From positions 1 through 64,000 of the forward strand of contig NZ_KB899220.1 of NCBI RefSeq assembly GCF_000378085.1: a stretch of DNA of 64,000 nucleotides. The letters run 5' to 3'. Shown here one piece after another: positions 27,055 to 36,073 of the stretch (its first letter is position 1; each line of letters opens with the position of its first letter). The position numbers and the translations under genes were made by a program. Source of the stretch: Hoylesella loescheii DSM 19665 = JCM 12249 = ATCC 15930 (GTDB lineage: Bacteria; Bacteroidota; Bacteroidia; Bacteroidales; Bacteroidaceae). The notes beneath the pieces were generated by a model. It was not told where the DNA came from. It worked only from the letters and a program-made list of their open reading frames with translations, and made no database searches.

Positions 27055-29691
27055 TTACTTCAAATACGACTTCAAACGTTTTTCAAGAAGCATGTAATGC
27101 GCTTTCAAGTCGGGAGAAGCAACCTTTGGAATGCACGACAATAGCAAGCTGTGCAGTTTTTGGGCATAATATAATTGAAACTCGGAAGTGCGGTTAACCG
27201 TTGTTCCCCACAAGGGTTCGGGTTCGCCATAAGCATTACCGAAGTTAAGGAAAGCGGTTGCGGCATTATCCGTCTGCCCGTCGGTTGTGGGAAAACAGGC
27301 ATGCAAGGCACACGACTGATGTGCACAAACAGAGCGAAGCGGGTGCATAGAAAGGTTTGGTTGCACGCTGTCGGCATGCAAATTGTGCACATTGGGCGCC
27401 TGTTTCATGTCGGCTACACCCGATTGCAACAAGTCTACATAAAGCCGCTGCATAGACAAGTCTACCGTAGAGAGATGCTCGTTGCCTGCGATGGTTTTCT
27501 CAAACACGTCTGCATAGACGTCTTCCATATACTCAAGCGGTGAGTAAGAGGTGGAATCCAAGTAATAGGATATGGCCAACTTGGCATTAGCCATCATGGC
27601 AAACGACTGCACATCGCGTGCCAATATCTTAAACGGCTTGTTTGCACCGTATGGCAACTTACGTTCTAAGGTGTCGTTACCTAATGTGGCGAAGGTTCGC
27701 GCTTGACGTAAGAGCCACTGTGCGGATGCCTTCTGCTGGTCTTTCGGCACAACCTTATATCGTGGCAAGCCCGACTTCTCGCTCGTTTGGTAGAGATAGA
27801 TGCCAGGCACGTTTGCAAAAACATTGCGCACATAGCGCATGGCTTGCTGCAAAATCTCGTTATATAGTTCACCTTTACGCTTTCCGCCGTCCTCATCACC
27901 AATCCATCTGTCGAGGTTAGACAGTATGAATCGGAGGTTGGCCATACCATAATCGCCGGCCTTTACGGGGTCGTTGCTCAGGTCTTCTTCAATGGCCGAG
28001 GGGTCGTAACGGGTGTTTGTCTGCTGCAAACCATAGCGATAGAAGGGATCGCCCTCGTGCTTGTCGGCCAAGTTACGCAGCTGTTTTGCATCGTCTTCAT
28101 AACCTTTCGAGTCGCGGAAGAGCCTATACGCCCATTCAACAGCATAGAAATCGTAGACACCTAGTCGCGGGGGCGTAAGCCGCACACCGCGATCGGAGGG
28201 TTGCGCCACGTAGTTGAAGCGCGCATAGTCCATAATCGAGGCCGTGGTGCCATGCTTTCGAGTGAACGTTGGCGAGCGCAACGAGTCTGTTGGGATGGCT
28301 GCCGATGCGGCCATGTTGTGCATAAAGCCCAAGGTATGCCCCACTTCGTGCGCAATGATGTATTCCAACGTCTGTTCCACGATGCTGTCGGGCATTTGCG
28401 CAGCACGTGCGGCGGGGTCTAACTGTGCCGTTTGCACCAGTCGCCAGTTGTCTATGGTGTTCACCACATCGTTATAAACCAACACCGTAGCATTGATTAT
28501 CTCGCCCGTTCGTGGGTCGGTCCACGATGGTCCCATGGCGTTTTCAACGTCAGTGGGCAAATACCTGATGCATGAATAGGCGAAATTATCGGGATCGAAG
28601 TCGGGATTATCGGTGGGAAAATCGGCTACTTGCATCACATTTTTAAACCCGATGCGTTCGAAAGCCTTGTTCCACCACAATATACCGGCCTTAATGGCGC
28701 GCTTCCAAAGCGGTGGAAAGGTGTTCTCCACATAAAAAACGATGGGCTTAACGGGTTCGGTTGGCGTCCCTGAGAAATAAGCCGCCGTGTCTTTGGGTTC
28801 TATACGCCAACGCTTAACAAACGTAGCCTTGTCCACCGAACCATCATTGGCCAGCACATCCTTGTTAATGAGGAACATACCCACACGCGTATCGCTCAAA
28901 CGAGGCGTCATTTGCTCGCTGGGTAACAAAGCAAGCGTGAAGTTAACGCCAATGGTTACGGGGTAATTAGAGATGGGCGTGCCACTCTTTCCCGACAAAC
29001 TAACCAGGTAATGGCGGTCCATCTTGATGCAAGCGTTGCGTTCGAACACCTTGAGCGCGGTTATTCTCGACAGGTTTTCCTTTAAGGATGAACTCACCGA
29101 GTAAGATCCCACATTCTTGGCAATGATGGGAAAGAAGCGGTCTTCTTTGAGGAAGAACGACGAGGCATCAAACAATACCGATGCATTGCCTGCACTCCGC
29201 GCCTTGATGGGGAAAGAAAAGAAGTCGAGATTGTCGTAGTTAAGTCGTGCGGCAATGCTTGCCGAAGGGCTATTTTTCGGGATAAACAAGTCGGTGTTTA
29301 CTACTTGCATCACCACCGAACTATCTTTCTCGATAAAGCGCACATGCACGAGGTTGGAGTTTTTAAAGCCCAAGTCGCCCATTTTGGGGTTCGATACCGA
29401 CGAGATAGTGGCTCCAATAAGCATGTCGCGCCCCAAAGAAGCTTGCGGCAGCTCAACCAATATCTTTCCATCCGTTTTGTGCAACGACACGAAAGTACCC
29501 CTACACGACTCGGTGGCGTGTTCGGTTAGTGCGCGTTCGTAGGCCGACTTCTTCTCGGTTTGGGTGGTTTGCGCCTTTTTCTTACGTTTGAAAAGGGGGA
29601 AAGCCGTTGCCGAAGAGCCAAGCACGACAAGCATCAACGAAAGTGAAAAAATGCGTCGCGACATTGCGCTATATAATAAGGAGTGTGTCAT
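27055..29691 (-). CDS. Zinc-dependent metalloprotease (DUF5117/DUF5118 type)
   Basis: 878 residues with an N-terminal signal (about 11-30, cleavage after ATA). N-terminal DUF5118- and DUF5117-like beta domains precede the catalytic domain, where HEVGHTLGFMHN (448-459) supplies the three zinc His ligands and catalytic Glu of a metzincin-like HExxHxxGxxH site. A Met-turn candidate is ASIMDYARFNYVAQ. It is the last gene of the SusCD operon and overlaps its upstream paralogue by 4 bases. Likely role: periplasmic or surface cleavage of peptides imported by the SusCD pair (inferred from context). Confidence 0.9.
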   Translation of the reverse strand: MTHSLLYSAMSRRIFSLSLMLVVLGSSATAFPLFKRKKKAQTTQTEKKSAYERALTEHATESCRGTFVSLHKTDGKILVELPQASLGRDMLIGATISSVSNPKMGDLGFKNSNLVHVRFIEKDSSVVMQVVNTDLFIPKNSPSASIAARLNYDNLDFFSFPIKARSAGNASVLFDASSFFLKEDRFFPIIAKNVGSYSVSSSLKENLSRITALKVFERNACIKMDRHYLVSLSGKSGTPISNYPVTIGVNFTLALLPSEQMTPRLSDTRVGMFLINKDVLANDGSVDKATFVKRWRIEPKDTAAYFSGTPTEPVKPIVFYVENTFPPLWKRAIKAGILWWNKAFERIGFKNVMQVADFPTDNPDFDPDNFAYSCIRYLPTDVENAMGPSWTDPRTGEIINATVLVYNDVVNTIDNWRLVQTAQLDPAARAAQMPDSIVEQTLEYIIAHEVGHTLGFMHNMAASAAIPTDSLRSPTFTRKHGTTASIMDYARFNYVAQPSDRGVRLTPPRLGVYDFYAVEWAYRLFRDSKGYEDDAKQLRNLADKHEGDPFYRYGLQQTNTRYDPSAIEEDLSNDPVKAGDYGMANLRFILSNLDRWIGDEDGGKRKGELYNEILQQAMRYVRNVFANVPGIYLYQTSEKSGLPRYKVVPKDQQKASAQWLLRQARTFATLGNDTLERKLPYGANKPFKILARDVQSFAMMANAKLAISYYLDSTSYSPLEYMEDVYADVFEKTIAGNEHLSTVDLSMQRLYVDLLQSGVADMKQAPNVHNLHADSVQPNLSMHPLRSVCAHQSCALHACFPTTDGQTDNAATAFLNFGNAYGEPEPLWGTTVNRTSEFQLYYAQKLHSLLLSCIPKVASPDLKAHYMLLEKRLKSYLK

Positions 29692-32219
29692 TTGCCGTCC
29701 TCCAATGCCTTGTTCACCTTAAAGAGCAACATCTCGTAGTGCGAGCGCGCATCGGGCGAAAGATTAGACTTAATGCACTTTTCAAGCATGGGCTTAAGCT
29801 TTAGCAACGAACTGTAAAAGTAGAGCGCCGAACCATCGAGCAATGCGGCATCAACGGTTGGTGCAAGCGATGCTGTGGGATTGCCGTAAGCCACTGTAAC
29901 AGGAAGCGCACCTTGAAGTGCAGCCGGGCCATTGCCACCTTGCTTATTGGCTTTATCAACCACGGCTCGCGAGTAAGTGAGGTAAGCGCGCTGCAAAACC
30001 CTTTCTTCCTGCGAGGGGGCTTTTTGCTGCACCACGCTTTGGAAAACAGCCGAGAAGAGGTCGTCGAAATATTCTTTCTGGCTGTAACTTTGCGGAGAGA
30101 GGTGCGACGACACAGCTAAACGCGTGCGTACACCAAAAAGATCGTAGCCGATAAACTCCAATAGTTGGTCGTAATAGCTAACCGAGATGAAGCCTTTACG
30201 TTCGAATGCGGGGTCGGCATAACGCTTAAAGCGCTTAGCTTGTGCCAAACACCACAGCATGGCTTGACGTTGGCGTGCTTTAGACACCACTTCATAGCGC
30301 GCCACACCCGAAGAAAGCTTCATGTCGTTGAGGTATATTCCACCCACGTTGCTCAGCACACGCTTGAAAAAAGCATAGCGCTGCTGTGCAATAGCTAGGT
30401 AAAGCTTTTCCTTTATACGGCTATCCTCATCCTTCTTTACCCAATTATAGAGGTTGCGCTCTACAATCTGGAGGTTGCGCAATCCGTATTCGCTCGCCTT
30501 AATGGCGTCGTTGCCCAACGCTCCCTCTTGTACACGTGGGTCCCAAGCCAACGAAGAGGTGCGGGAAAAACGGTAACGAGGGTTCGTAACACGCTTATCG
30601 ACCATCTTTTCGAGTATTGCCGCCTCTTCTTTAACGCTTGTTTTAGCAGGGTCGAAGTAGCGATAGGCCCACTCAATGGCGTGTTTGTCGTACATACCCG
30701 TTGCAGAAGGCATGAGCACAACACCCTTATCGGCAGGTTGAGCCACGTAGTTAAAGGGCGTATTGGCCATAATCGAGGCCGCCAAACCATTGGCGTGGGT
30801 GAAAGATGCATTGCGAAGCGAGTCTACGGGGAAAGCAGATGACGCCCCAATGTTATCTAGCAGACCCAAGGCATGCCCAACTTCGCGTGCTACAAGATAA
30901 CGCAAGCCCTCGTTGAACTTGCTTTGCGGCAAACGCGAAGTACGCACTGCGGGGTCGGCAGCAGCTGTCCCGATGAAGAACCAACGATAAAGTTGGTCGC
31001 CAACGTTGGCAGGAACAAACACCGAAGCATTGATTATCTCGCCGGTTTGTGGGTTGGCCACGAATGCCGAAGAAACTTTCTCTGAGGCACTAGGCACATA
31101 TCGTATGCAAGAAAAAGAGATATTGTCGGGGTCGAAGGCTTTATCCGATGCGGGAAAGTCCACCGCTTCAATGGCATTCAGGTATCCGGCCTGCTCAAAA
31201 GCCTTGTTCCAAAGCTCCACTCCCTGCTTTATCGCCGCCTTCCACTCGTGGGGAAAAGCGTCATCGATGTAAAAACGTATGGGATTTACAGGTTCGCTGC
31301 CCTTGCCTAGTGCGTAAGCCTTCGCGTTTTTGGGCGTAAGGCTCCACCGTTGGGCAACAAACGTGGGCTTACTTTTGGTTATGGCGTTGCTGAAAGTTAG
31401 CTTCGACACGGCCGCAATGCCCACTCGCGAGTCGGATATACGTTGGCGCATCTTGCTTTCGGATAGCAAGGAGATGCTGAACGTTGCACCTACGGTGGTG
31501 GGGATTTCGCTAGCCACGGGCAACGACATCAGCGTGGCCGTGAGCAGATAATTAAAATCGACTTTCACCGTGATGTTGCGCTCGAAGCTTTTGATAGATC
31601 TCACAAACGACATATCGCTCTTGGGCGAGGCGTTCACAGCCAAATCGCCCGACTTCTTGGGAATGAGGGGCAGCATGGTGTTGGGTCGTGCCAAGAAGTT
31701 AGTGGCATCTATCACAACGGCCGAACTGTCGTTGTTGTATGCTTCCACTTTAAAGCCCATCAAAACAGGGTCGCGATAGCTTACGCTCAATGCTTGCTGC
31801 ATCTCTCCGCTAGCGCTGCCATCGGAATAAACCACACCATTTGGCGTTTTCATGACCAAGCTGCTGTCTTGCAATTCGAAGAAGAAATGCAAGGGCGAGA
31901 AGTTCTTTGTCCCCACGGTTATGTAGGTTGGGTCGGTGGTAGACGATACGGCGCCGCTCAACAACATCTCCTTATGCATGAGCTTTACAGGCACTTCCAA
32001 GTAAAGTTTACCGTCTAGCTTATGCACGGTAAGGAAACCGCTACGTGCCGTTTCTTTCTTTTTGTCTTTAAATAGTCGGTCGTACTTCGTCTCTTTCTTT
32101 GCTTTCTTACTGTCGTCGGCTTTTTTGTTGTCGTCGGCAAAGGCTTGAAAGCCAAAGCACAATAAGAACAAGCCTATCCCTATTGTGCGCACCGTTGCCT
32201 TGATTTCGTTTGTTATCAT
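29688..32219 (-). CDS. Metalloprotease paralogue with degenerate zinc site
   Basis: 843 residues, same domain order as the next gene's product, with a signal peptide about 1-28. In the active-site position it reads REVGHALGLLDN (445-456): the first zinc His is Arg and the third is Asp, leaving only Glu446 and His449. The flanking ASIMANTPFNYVAQ Met-turn region is retained. It is thus probably catalytically dead, serving as a binding or regulatory partner of the active paralogue, with which it is translationally coupled (ATGA overlap). The rest of the fold appears intact, with no frameshift, which argues against simple decay. Confidence 0.88.
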   Translation of the reverse strand: MITNEIKATVRTIGIGLFLLCFGFQAFADDNKKADDSKKAKKETKYDRLFKDKKKETARSGFLTVHKLDGKLYLEVPVKLMHKEMLLSGAVSSTTDPTYITVGTKNFSPLHFFFELQDSSLVMKTPNGVVYSDGSASGEMQQALSVSYRDPVLMGFKVEAYNNDSSAVVIDATNFLARPNTMLPLIPKKSGDLAVNASPKSDMSFVRSIKSFERNITVKVDFNYLLTATLMSLPVASEIPTTVGATFSISLLSESKMRQRISDSRVGIAAVSKLTFSNAITKSKPTFVAQRWSLTPKNAKAYALGKGSEPVNPIRFYIDDAFPHEWKAAIKQGVELWNKAFEQAGYLNAIEAVDFPASDKAFDPDNISFSCIRYVPSASEKVSSAFVANPQTGEIINASVFVPANVGDQLYRWFFIGTAAADPAVRTSRLPQSKFNEGLRYLVAREVGHALGLLDNIGASSAFPVDSLRNASFTHANGLAASIMANTPFNYVAQPADKGVVLMPSATGMYDKHAIEWAYRYFDPAKTSVKEEAAILEKMVDKRVTNPRYRFSRTSSLAWDPRVQEGALGNDAIKASEYGLRNLQIVERNLYNWVKKDEDSRIKEKLYLAIAQQRYAFFKRVLSNVGGIYLNDMKLSSGVARYEVVSKARQRQAMLWCLAQAKRFKRYADPAFERKGFISVSYYDQLLEFIGYDLFGVRTRLAVSSHLSPQSYSQKEYFDDLFSAVFQSVVQQKAPSQEERVLQRAYLTYSRAVVDKANKQGGNGPAALQGALPVTVAYGNPTASLAPTVDAALLDGSALYFYSSLLKLKPMLEKCIKSNLSPDARSHYEMLLFKVNKALEDGK

Positions 32220-32273
32220 CCTATAAATATGGTGTTGGCGAAGGGTGATTTATCCACCCCACGCCAACATTCT

Positions 32274-33716
32274 TTATTGCCTGTAAGTGATGTTCTTTAT
32301 GGTTCCCGTTATGTTCTTCTTCTCCCAAAGCAGTTTGTTCTCGTTCAGGTCGAAGCAATAAATGCTTCCTACGAGGCTTCCACTAGCTGCATTGGTAGCC
32401 ACGAAGAGCTTATCGCTGCCCTCGGTTATCAACATATCAACGATGGTTTCGCCCGAATCGCCGAACGTTGACAACGCACTGGTGGGGAAGTGTCCGTTAG
32501 AGAGCACGTTGTAAGCATAGAGTTTGTTGCCCGTTGCATAATAAACGAGGTTCTTTTCGGGTGAAACCCTTACCACCGAGTTCTTCGTAAGTCCTGCACT
32601 GGCTGGCACATCGGCGGCGTGTTTCAATGTAGCCACCTCCACCTTAGTCTTGTTCGAGGGGTAATAACCTGGCGACACATAGTAGCACCTGAACTTAGAT
32701 GCAGCCTTATTCCAGGTCATCAGCACGATGTTACGCTCACTATCTACGGATCCCATACCGATGAGCGAGTCGCCCGAGAAGGTTCCTTTAAGCAGTTGAG
32801 CAGGCACATTGCCCGTTGCCTGCACCTTTTGGGGCACGAGTCTACCCTCTGCATTATCGAATAACACATATCCTTGTATGTAGCGTAAGTCTTGTTGCTT
32901 CCATGCCGTAGCAGCATCTGCCAGCGATATTTTTTCAGTCTTCAAGCTATCCTTAATATATTTTCCGAGGTCGAAGAGCGAAGTTTCGGAAAGCGTGAGC
33001 CGATAGGGAACATGGTCTACCATGGTCAACATCGACTTAGGATAGGTCTGGGCGCTACGCTTCAGGTAAGAGATGTTGCCCGTTGCAGTAGTTTTGAAGC
33101 GGGTTGTCATGAGGTTACCGTCCAACTCGTAGATGGTGCTTGGGTTGCCAACGGCCACATAAACAAGTGGCGTTTTGTTGTCGCGTGCCAATGCATAGTC
33201 AATGCCCTTGGGCACAGAAGTGAAGTCGGCGTTGGGGTTATTCTTCTGAAGAACATCCAAATCGAACGATTTGCTGCTCTGTGGTTCGGGTAAATACGAC
33301 ACAATCGTTCGTCCTCCGTGGCTGGCCAGTATGTAAAGGCCCTCCACGTATGAATATTGCACGTTCAATTCGAACTCGTATAACTGTATGTTATCGCCGT
33401 TACTCACCTTCAATCGACAAGGGAACACGCCAAACTCTTCACATACATAGTTGAGCTGAGCATCGGTAGACACCACTCTCTTGTTTATTTCCCACGCGTA
33501 GGAGACGTTCTTCTGCGCATTGGTTTGCACCACTTTGGGGGCTATTTTTAGCGTATCCCACCTGTCGAGCGTGTATTTCTGTTGCAGGTCTTGACTCAAC
33601 GACAGCTTGGAAGAGTTGCCTGAAGGCGATGTCGAGTCGTCGGTGATGCACGATTGCAAGGACAACACAGCCACCGAAAGAACCAAGACATGTAGCAAAT
33701 ATTTCTTTATCATCAT
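32274..33716 (-). CDS. PKD-like family lipoprotein
   Basis: 480 residues. Lipoprotein signal with Cys in LQSCITD (about 23). A PKD-like beta domain (KVVQTNAQKNVSYAWEINKRVV, about 55-115) is followed by a beta-propeller-like region with repeated short strands. Such lipoproteins occupy the SusE/F position in peptide-type SusCD loci and probably bind substrate at the cell surface. An alternative start one codon later is equally possible. Fourth gene of the operon. Confidence 0.82.
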   Translation of the reverse strand: MMIKKYLLHVLVLSVAVLSLQSCITDDSTSPSGNSSKLSLSQDLQQKYTLDRWDTLKIAPKVVQTNAQKNVSYAWEINKRVVSTDAQLNYVCEEFGVFPCRLKVSNGDNIQLYEFELNVQYSYVEGLYILASHGGRTIVSYLPEPQSSKSFDLDVLQKNNPNADFTSVPKGIDYALARDNKTPLVYVAVGNPSTIYELDGNLMTTRFKTTATGNISYLKRSAQTYPKSMLTMVDHVPYRLTLSETSLFDLGKYIKDSLKTEKISLADAATAWKQQDLRYIQGYVLFDNAEGRLVPQKVQATGNVPAQLLKGTFSGDSLIGMGSVDSERNIVLMTWNKAASKFRCYYVSPGYYPSNKTKVEVATLKHAADVPASAGLTKNSVVRVSPEKNLVYYATGNKLYAYNVLSNGHFPTSALSTFGDSGETIVDMLITEGSDKLFVATNAASGSLVGSIYCFDLNENKLLWEKKNITGTIKNITYRQ

Positions 33717-33802
33717 TGTTTATTTTTCTGTTAGCCATAGATAGGCAAAGGCATTGGACTGCACAAGACGCTTTCTCCATGCAGATGCCTTTACCTTGAT
33801 AA

Positions 33803-34519
33803 TCACAATTCGTCAGGATGCTCCGCAAAGTATTTCACAACTTCTTGCACCCTTAGATACAGATAGCCCTGCGCCGTGGCGTCGGTTCCAGTAAGAATTT
33901 TCCTTATCGCGTCTTCGTTACCATCGTAATACGAAAGCAACTTACGATATTTGTTCTTGGTAAAAGCACCTAAACCCCAGTAGGTTTCAAGCAACGTCCA
34001 GAAGTCGGGCTTAGACAATACGTTGTTAAAGGTAATCTTCACCGTGTTGTTAGCCTTAAATCTCACGCCAAGTGCAGAAGTAGGAACCAAGTTCAACACA
34101 AGTTTAATCGAGTCGTTCTTGTCTTCCGAGAGGTTCTCCCTTATCAATTTCACAGGCACATAAGCCCGATAAGCATTGGGCAAGAAAGCAAGTGTGTCGG
34201 CATTAAACGTGTAATGCTTGCCACTAACGGCCGTACTGCCCGCGCCAATTTCTACACGAAAGGCCTGTTTGTCGGCCGATAGGCGACCTGCCAAGTTAAC
34301 AGGAACGTACACCACATGTGTTAACGTGTCGAGCGGTTTCACTCCAAAGGAATAATTTAACACTGTGTCGGCAGGTTCTGCAAAGTAGAAGTACACCTGA
34401 TTTCCCGATTGGTAAGTGCCGTCTTCGCTGTACTCGCCCGTATAATCTACGTTGCTGCAAGCCACCAGAGCGGTCAAGGCCGCGCAGGCCAGTAGTATAT
34501 GTTTGAATGTTTTTTTCAT
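33803..34519 (-). CDS. DUF4843 domain-containing lipoprotein
   Basis: 238 residues from the Met at 34519, which places the lipoprotein signal (MKKTFKHILL.. LVACSN) at the N-terminus; an upstream ATG at 34549 overlaps the SusD gene and adds 10 non-signal residues. The QVYFYFAEPADTVLNYSFG opening of the mature part and the following beta-sandwich match DUF4843 proteins, which typically sit between SusD and PKD-like lipoproteins. Probably a surface-exposed accessory binding protein. Confidence 0.85.
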   Translation of the reverse strand: MKKTFKHILLACAALTALVACSNVDYTGEYSEDGTYQSGNQVYFYFAEPADTVLNYSFGVKPLDTLTHVVYVPVNLAGRLSADKQAFRVEIGAGSTAVSGKHYTFNADTLAFLPNAYRAYVPVKLIRENLSEDKNDSIKLVLNLVPTSALGVRFKANNTVKITFNNVLSKPDFWTLLETYWGLGAFTKNKYRKLLSYYDGNEDAIRKILTGTDATAQGYLYLRVQEVVKYFAEHPDEL

Positions 34520-34535
34520 CTGAGCGTTGTTTTTT

Positions 34536-35990
34536 CTATTGTCCACCATATTCCTTTTCTCTCTCTGGCCAAGGCAACACGAAGATTGTGCTTGACGGTT
34601 GGTAAGTGCTGATGCCGCGATAGTCGCTGAAAGCCTTGTTATAATGCTTCAAAGCAAAGAAGGTTTGCCCTTCGCCGGGCATCTCCCGCATGCGTTCGCG
34701 CAGCATTTCCTTATCGAAAGCGGTGCGGTCGGCCACTTTGGCGTCGGCCACAGCTTCAAGACCACGACTGGTTCTCACCACATTTAGCAGGCGCACAGCC
34801 TCTTCCTTGTTATTGTCGTAGGTACACTCGCTAAGTATGTAATACATCTCTGGCAGACGTATGAGGGTGAAACCTTGCAACGGACTAGTGTTCACCTGAG
34901 CGTCGCTCTCTAAAAGACGAACGAACGAATAGGTCTTTATCCCATCAGAAGTGGTGTTCTGACGGTAATATCCCGTATAGCGGAGGTCGGCACTAGTGGC
35001 CGAGAAAGCTGACGTTTCATATAATTCTTCCAAATCGCGACGACCTTCGGTGAACGTTCCACGCGCCGTTTGTGAGAGAAATATTGAAGATATTTCGGCC
35101 GAAAGCGTGTTGTTGTATAGTCCGAAAATCAGTTCGCCGGTTGCGGGGAATCGCTTCACGTTCACCATCGAGGTAAGTTTCTTAAGCGAGAAGTTGCTTG
35201 TGGCGGCAATAACCTGCCGTGCATACTTGGCTGCATTGGCCGTATCGCCCATGGCATAGTACACCCTTGCCTTGGTGGCAGCCACTGCATATTTGTTGAA
35301 AAACGCGGCACGACCTTTAAGATAGTCGCTCGTTGGAGTTTGTTCTATATTCACCTCGTTGTCGTCTGCCAGCAAACGTTCTGCCTCATCGAGGTCTTTC
35401 AATATTGCATTGAACGTTTCGTGAAGCGTCAGTAGCTGCTTGTTGTTCAGGTCGAACGTGGTGGCGTAGGGTATGCCACGTGTTGAAGCGTTGCTCCTCT
35501 GATAGTCTTCGGCAAACAAGCGCACAAGGTCGAAGTGCAAAAAGGCACGCAAGCCATGGCACTCGCCACGCATAAAGGCCAACTCCTTGTGGTTGAATTG
35601 GGGGCTCTCGGCATTGCGCAGCACATTATTCACATACGAGATGGTTTGATATTGACCTTCCCATATCCCGTCTACGATGGTGCGCACGTCGCTACGCAAG
35701 TAGTCGTATTGCGACACGAAGTAACTTGTTTCCGAAGAATTGTCGTAACCGAACAGCTGCCCCAACTGGTCTACGAAACCGTAACTCAGGTTCTTACCAT
35801 AAAGGTTGCTTGCAGCCATGCTTCCGTAAACGCCATACATGGCATTTCGATAGCCGCGAATGGAGCCGAACTGTTCGCTCTCGTCCACCTCGCCTGCGGG
35901 GTGAACGTCTAGGAAGTTGTTGCACGATGTGGCGAAAACCACTGCCACCAATCCTGCCAACAGGTTTATCCAATATGTTGTTCTCTTCAT
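34536..35990 (-). CDS. RagB/SusD family nutrient-uptake lipoprotein
   Basis: 484 residues. Lipoprotein signal (LLAGLVAVVFATSCNN, Cys about 23), mature start NFLDVHPAGEV typical of SusD, then a TPR-rich alpha domain and the C-terminal EMPGEGQTFFALKHY / TIFVLPWPEREKEYG stretch usual in the family. It forms the lid of the SusC transporter and binds substrate at the surface. It lies 83 bases after SusC. Confidence 0.93.
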   Translation of the reverse strand: MKRTTYWINLLAGLVAVVFATSCNNFLDVHPAGEVDESEQFGSIRGYRNAMYGVYGSMAASNLYGKNLSYGFVDQLGQLFGYDNSSETSYFVSQYDYLRSDVRTIVDGIWEGQYQTISYVNNVLRNAESPQFNHKELAFMRGECHGLRAFLHFDLVRLFAEDYQRSNASTRGIPYATTFDLNNKQLLTLHETFNAILKDLDEAERLLADDNEVNIEQTPTSDYLKGRAAFFNKYAVAATKARVYYAMGDTANAAKYARQVIAATSNFSLKKLTSMVNVKRFPATGELIFGLYNNTLSAEISSIFLSQTARGTFTEGRRDLEELYETSAFSATSADLRYTGYYRQNTTSDGIKTYSFVRLLESDAQVNTSPLQGFTLIRLPEMYYILSECTYDNNKEEAVRLLNVVRTSRGLEAVADAKVADRTAFDKEMLRERMREMPGEGQTFFALKHYNKAFSDYRGISTYQPSSTIFVLPWPEREKEYGGQ

Positions 35991-36073
35991 TGTTTTCTTG
36001 TCTTATCTTTGTTTCTTATTGTGAATGTGGCGCGTGGCGTTCGTTAGATAGTGAACGCACGAACCGCCATTGG

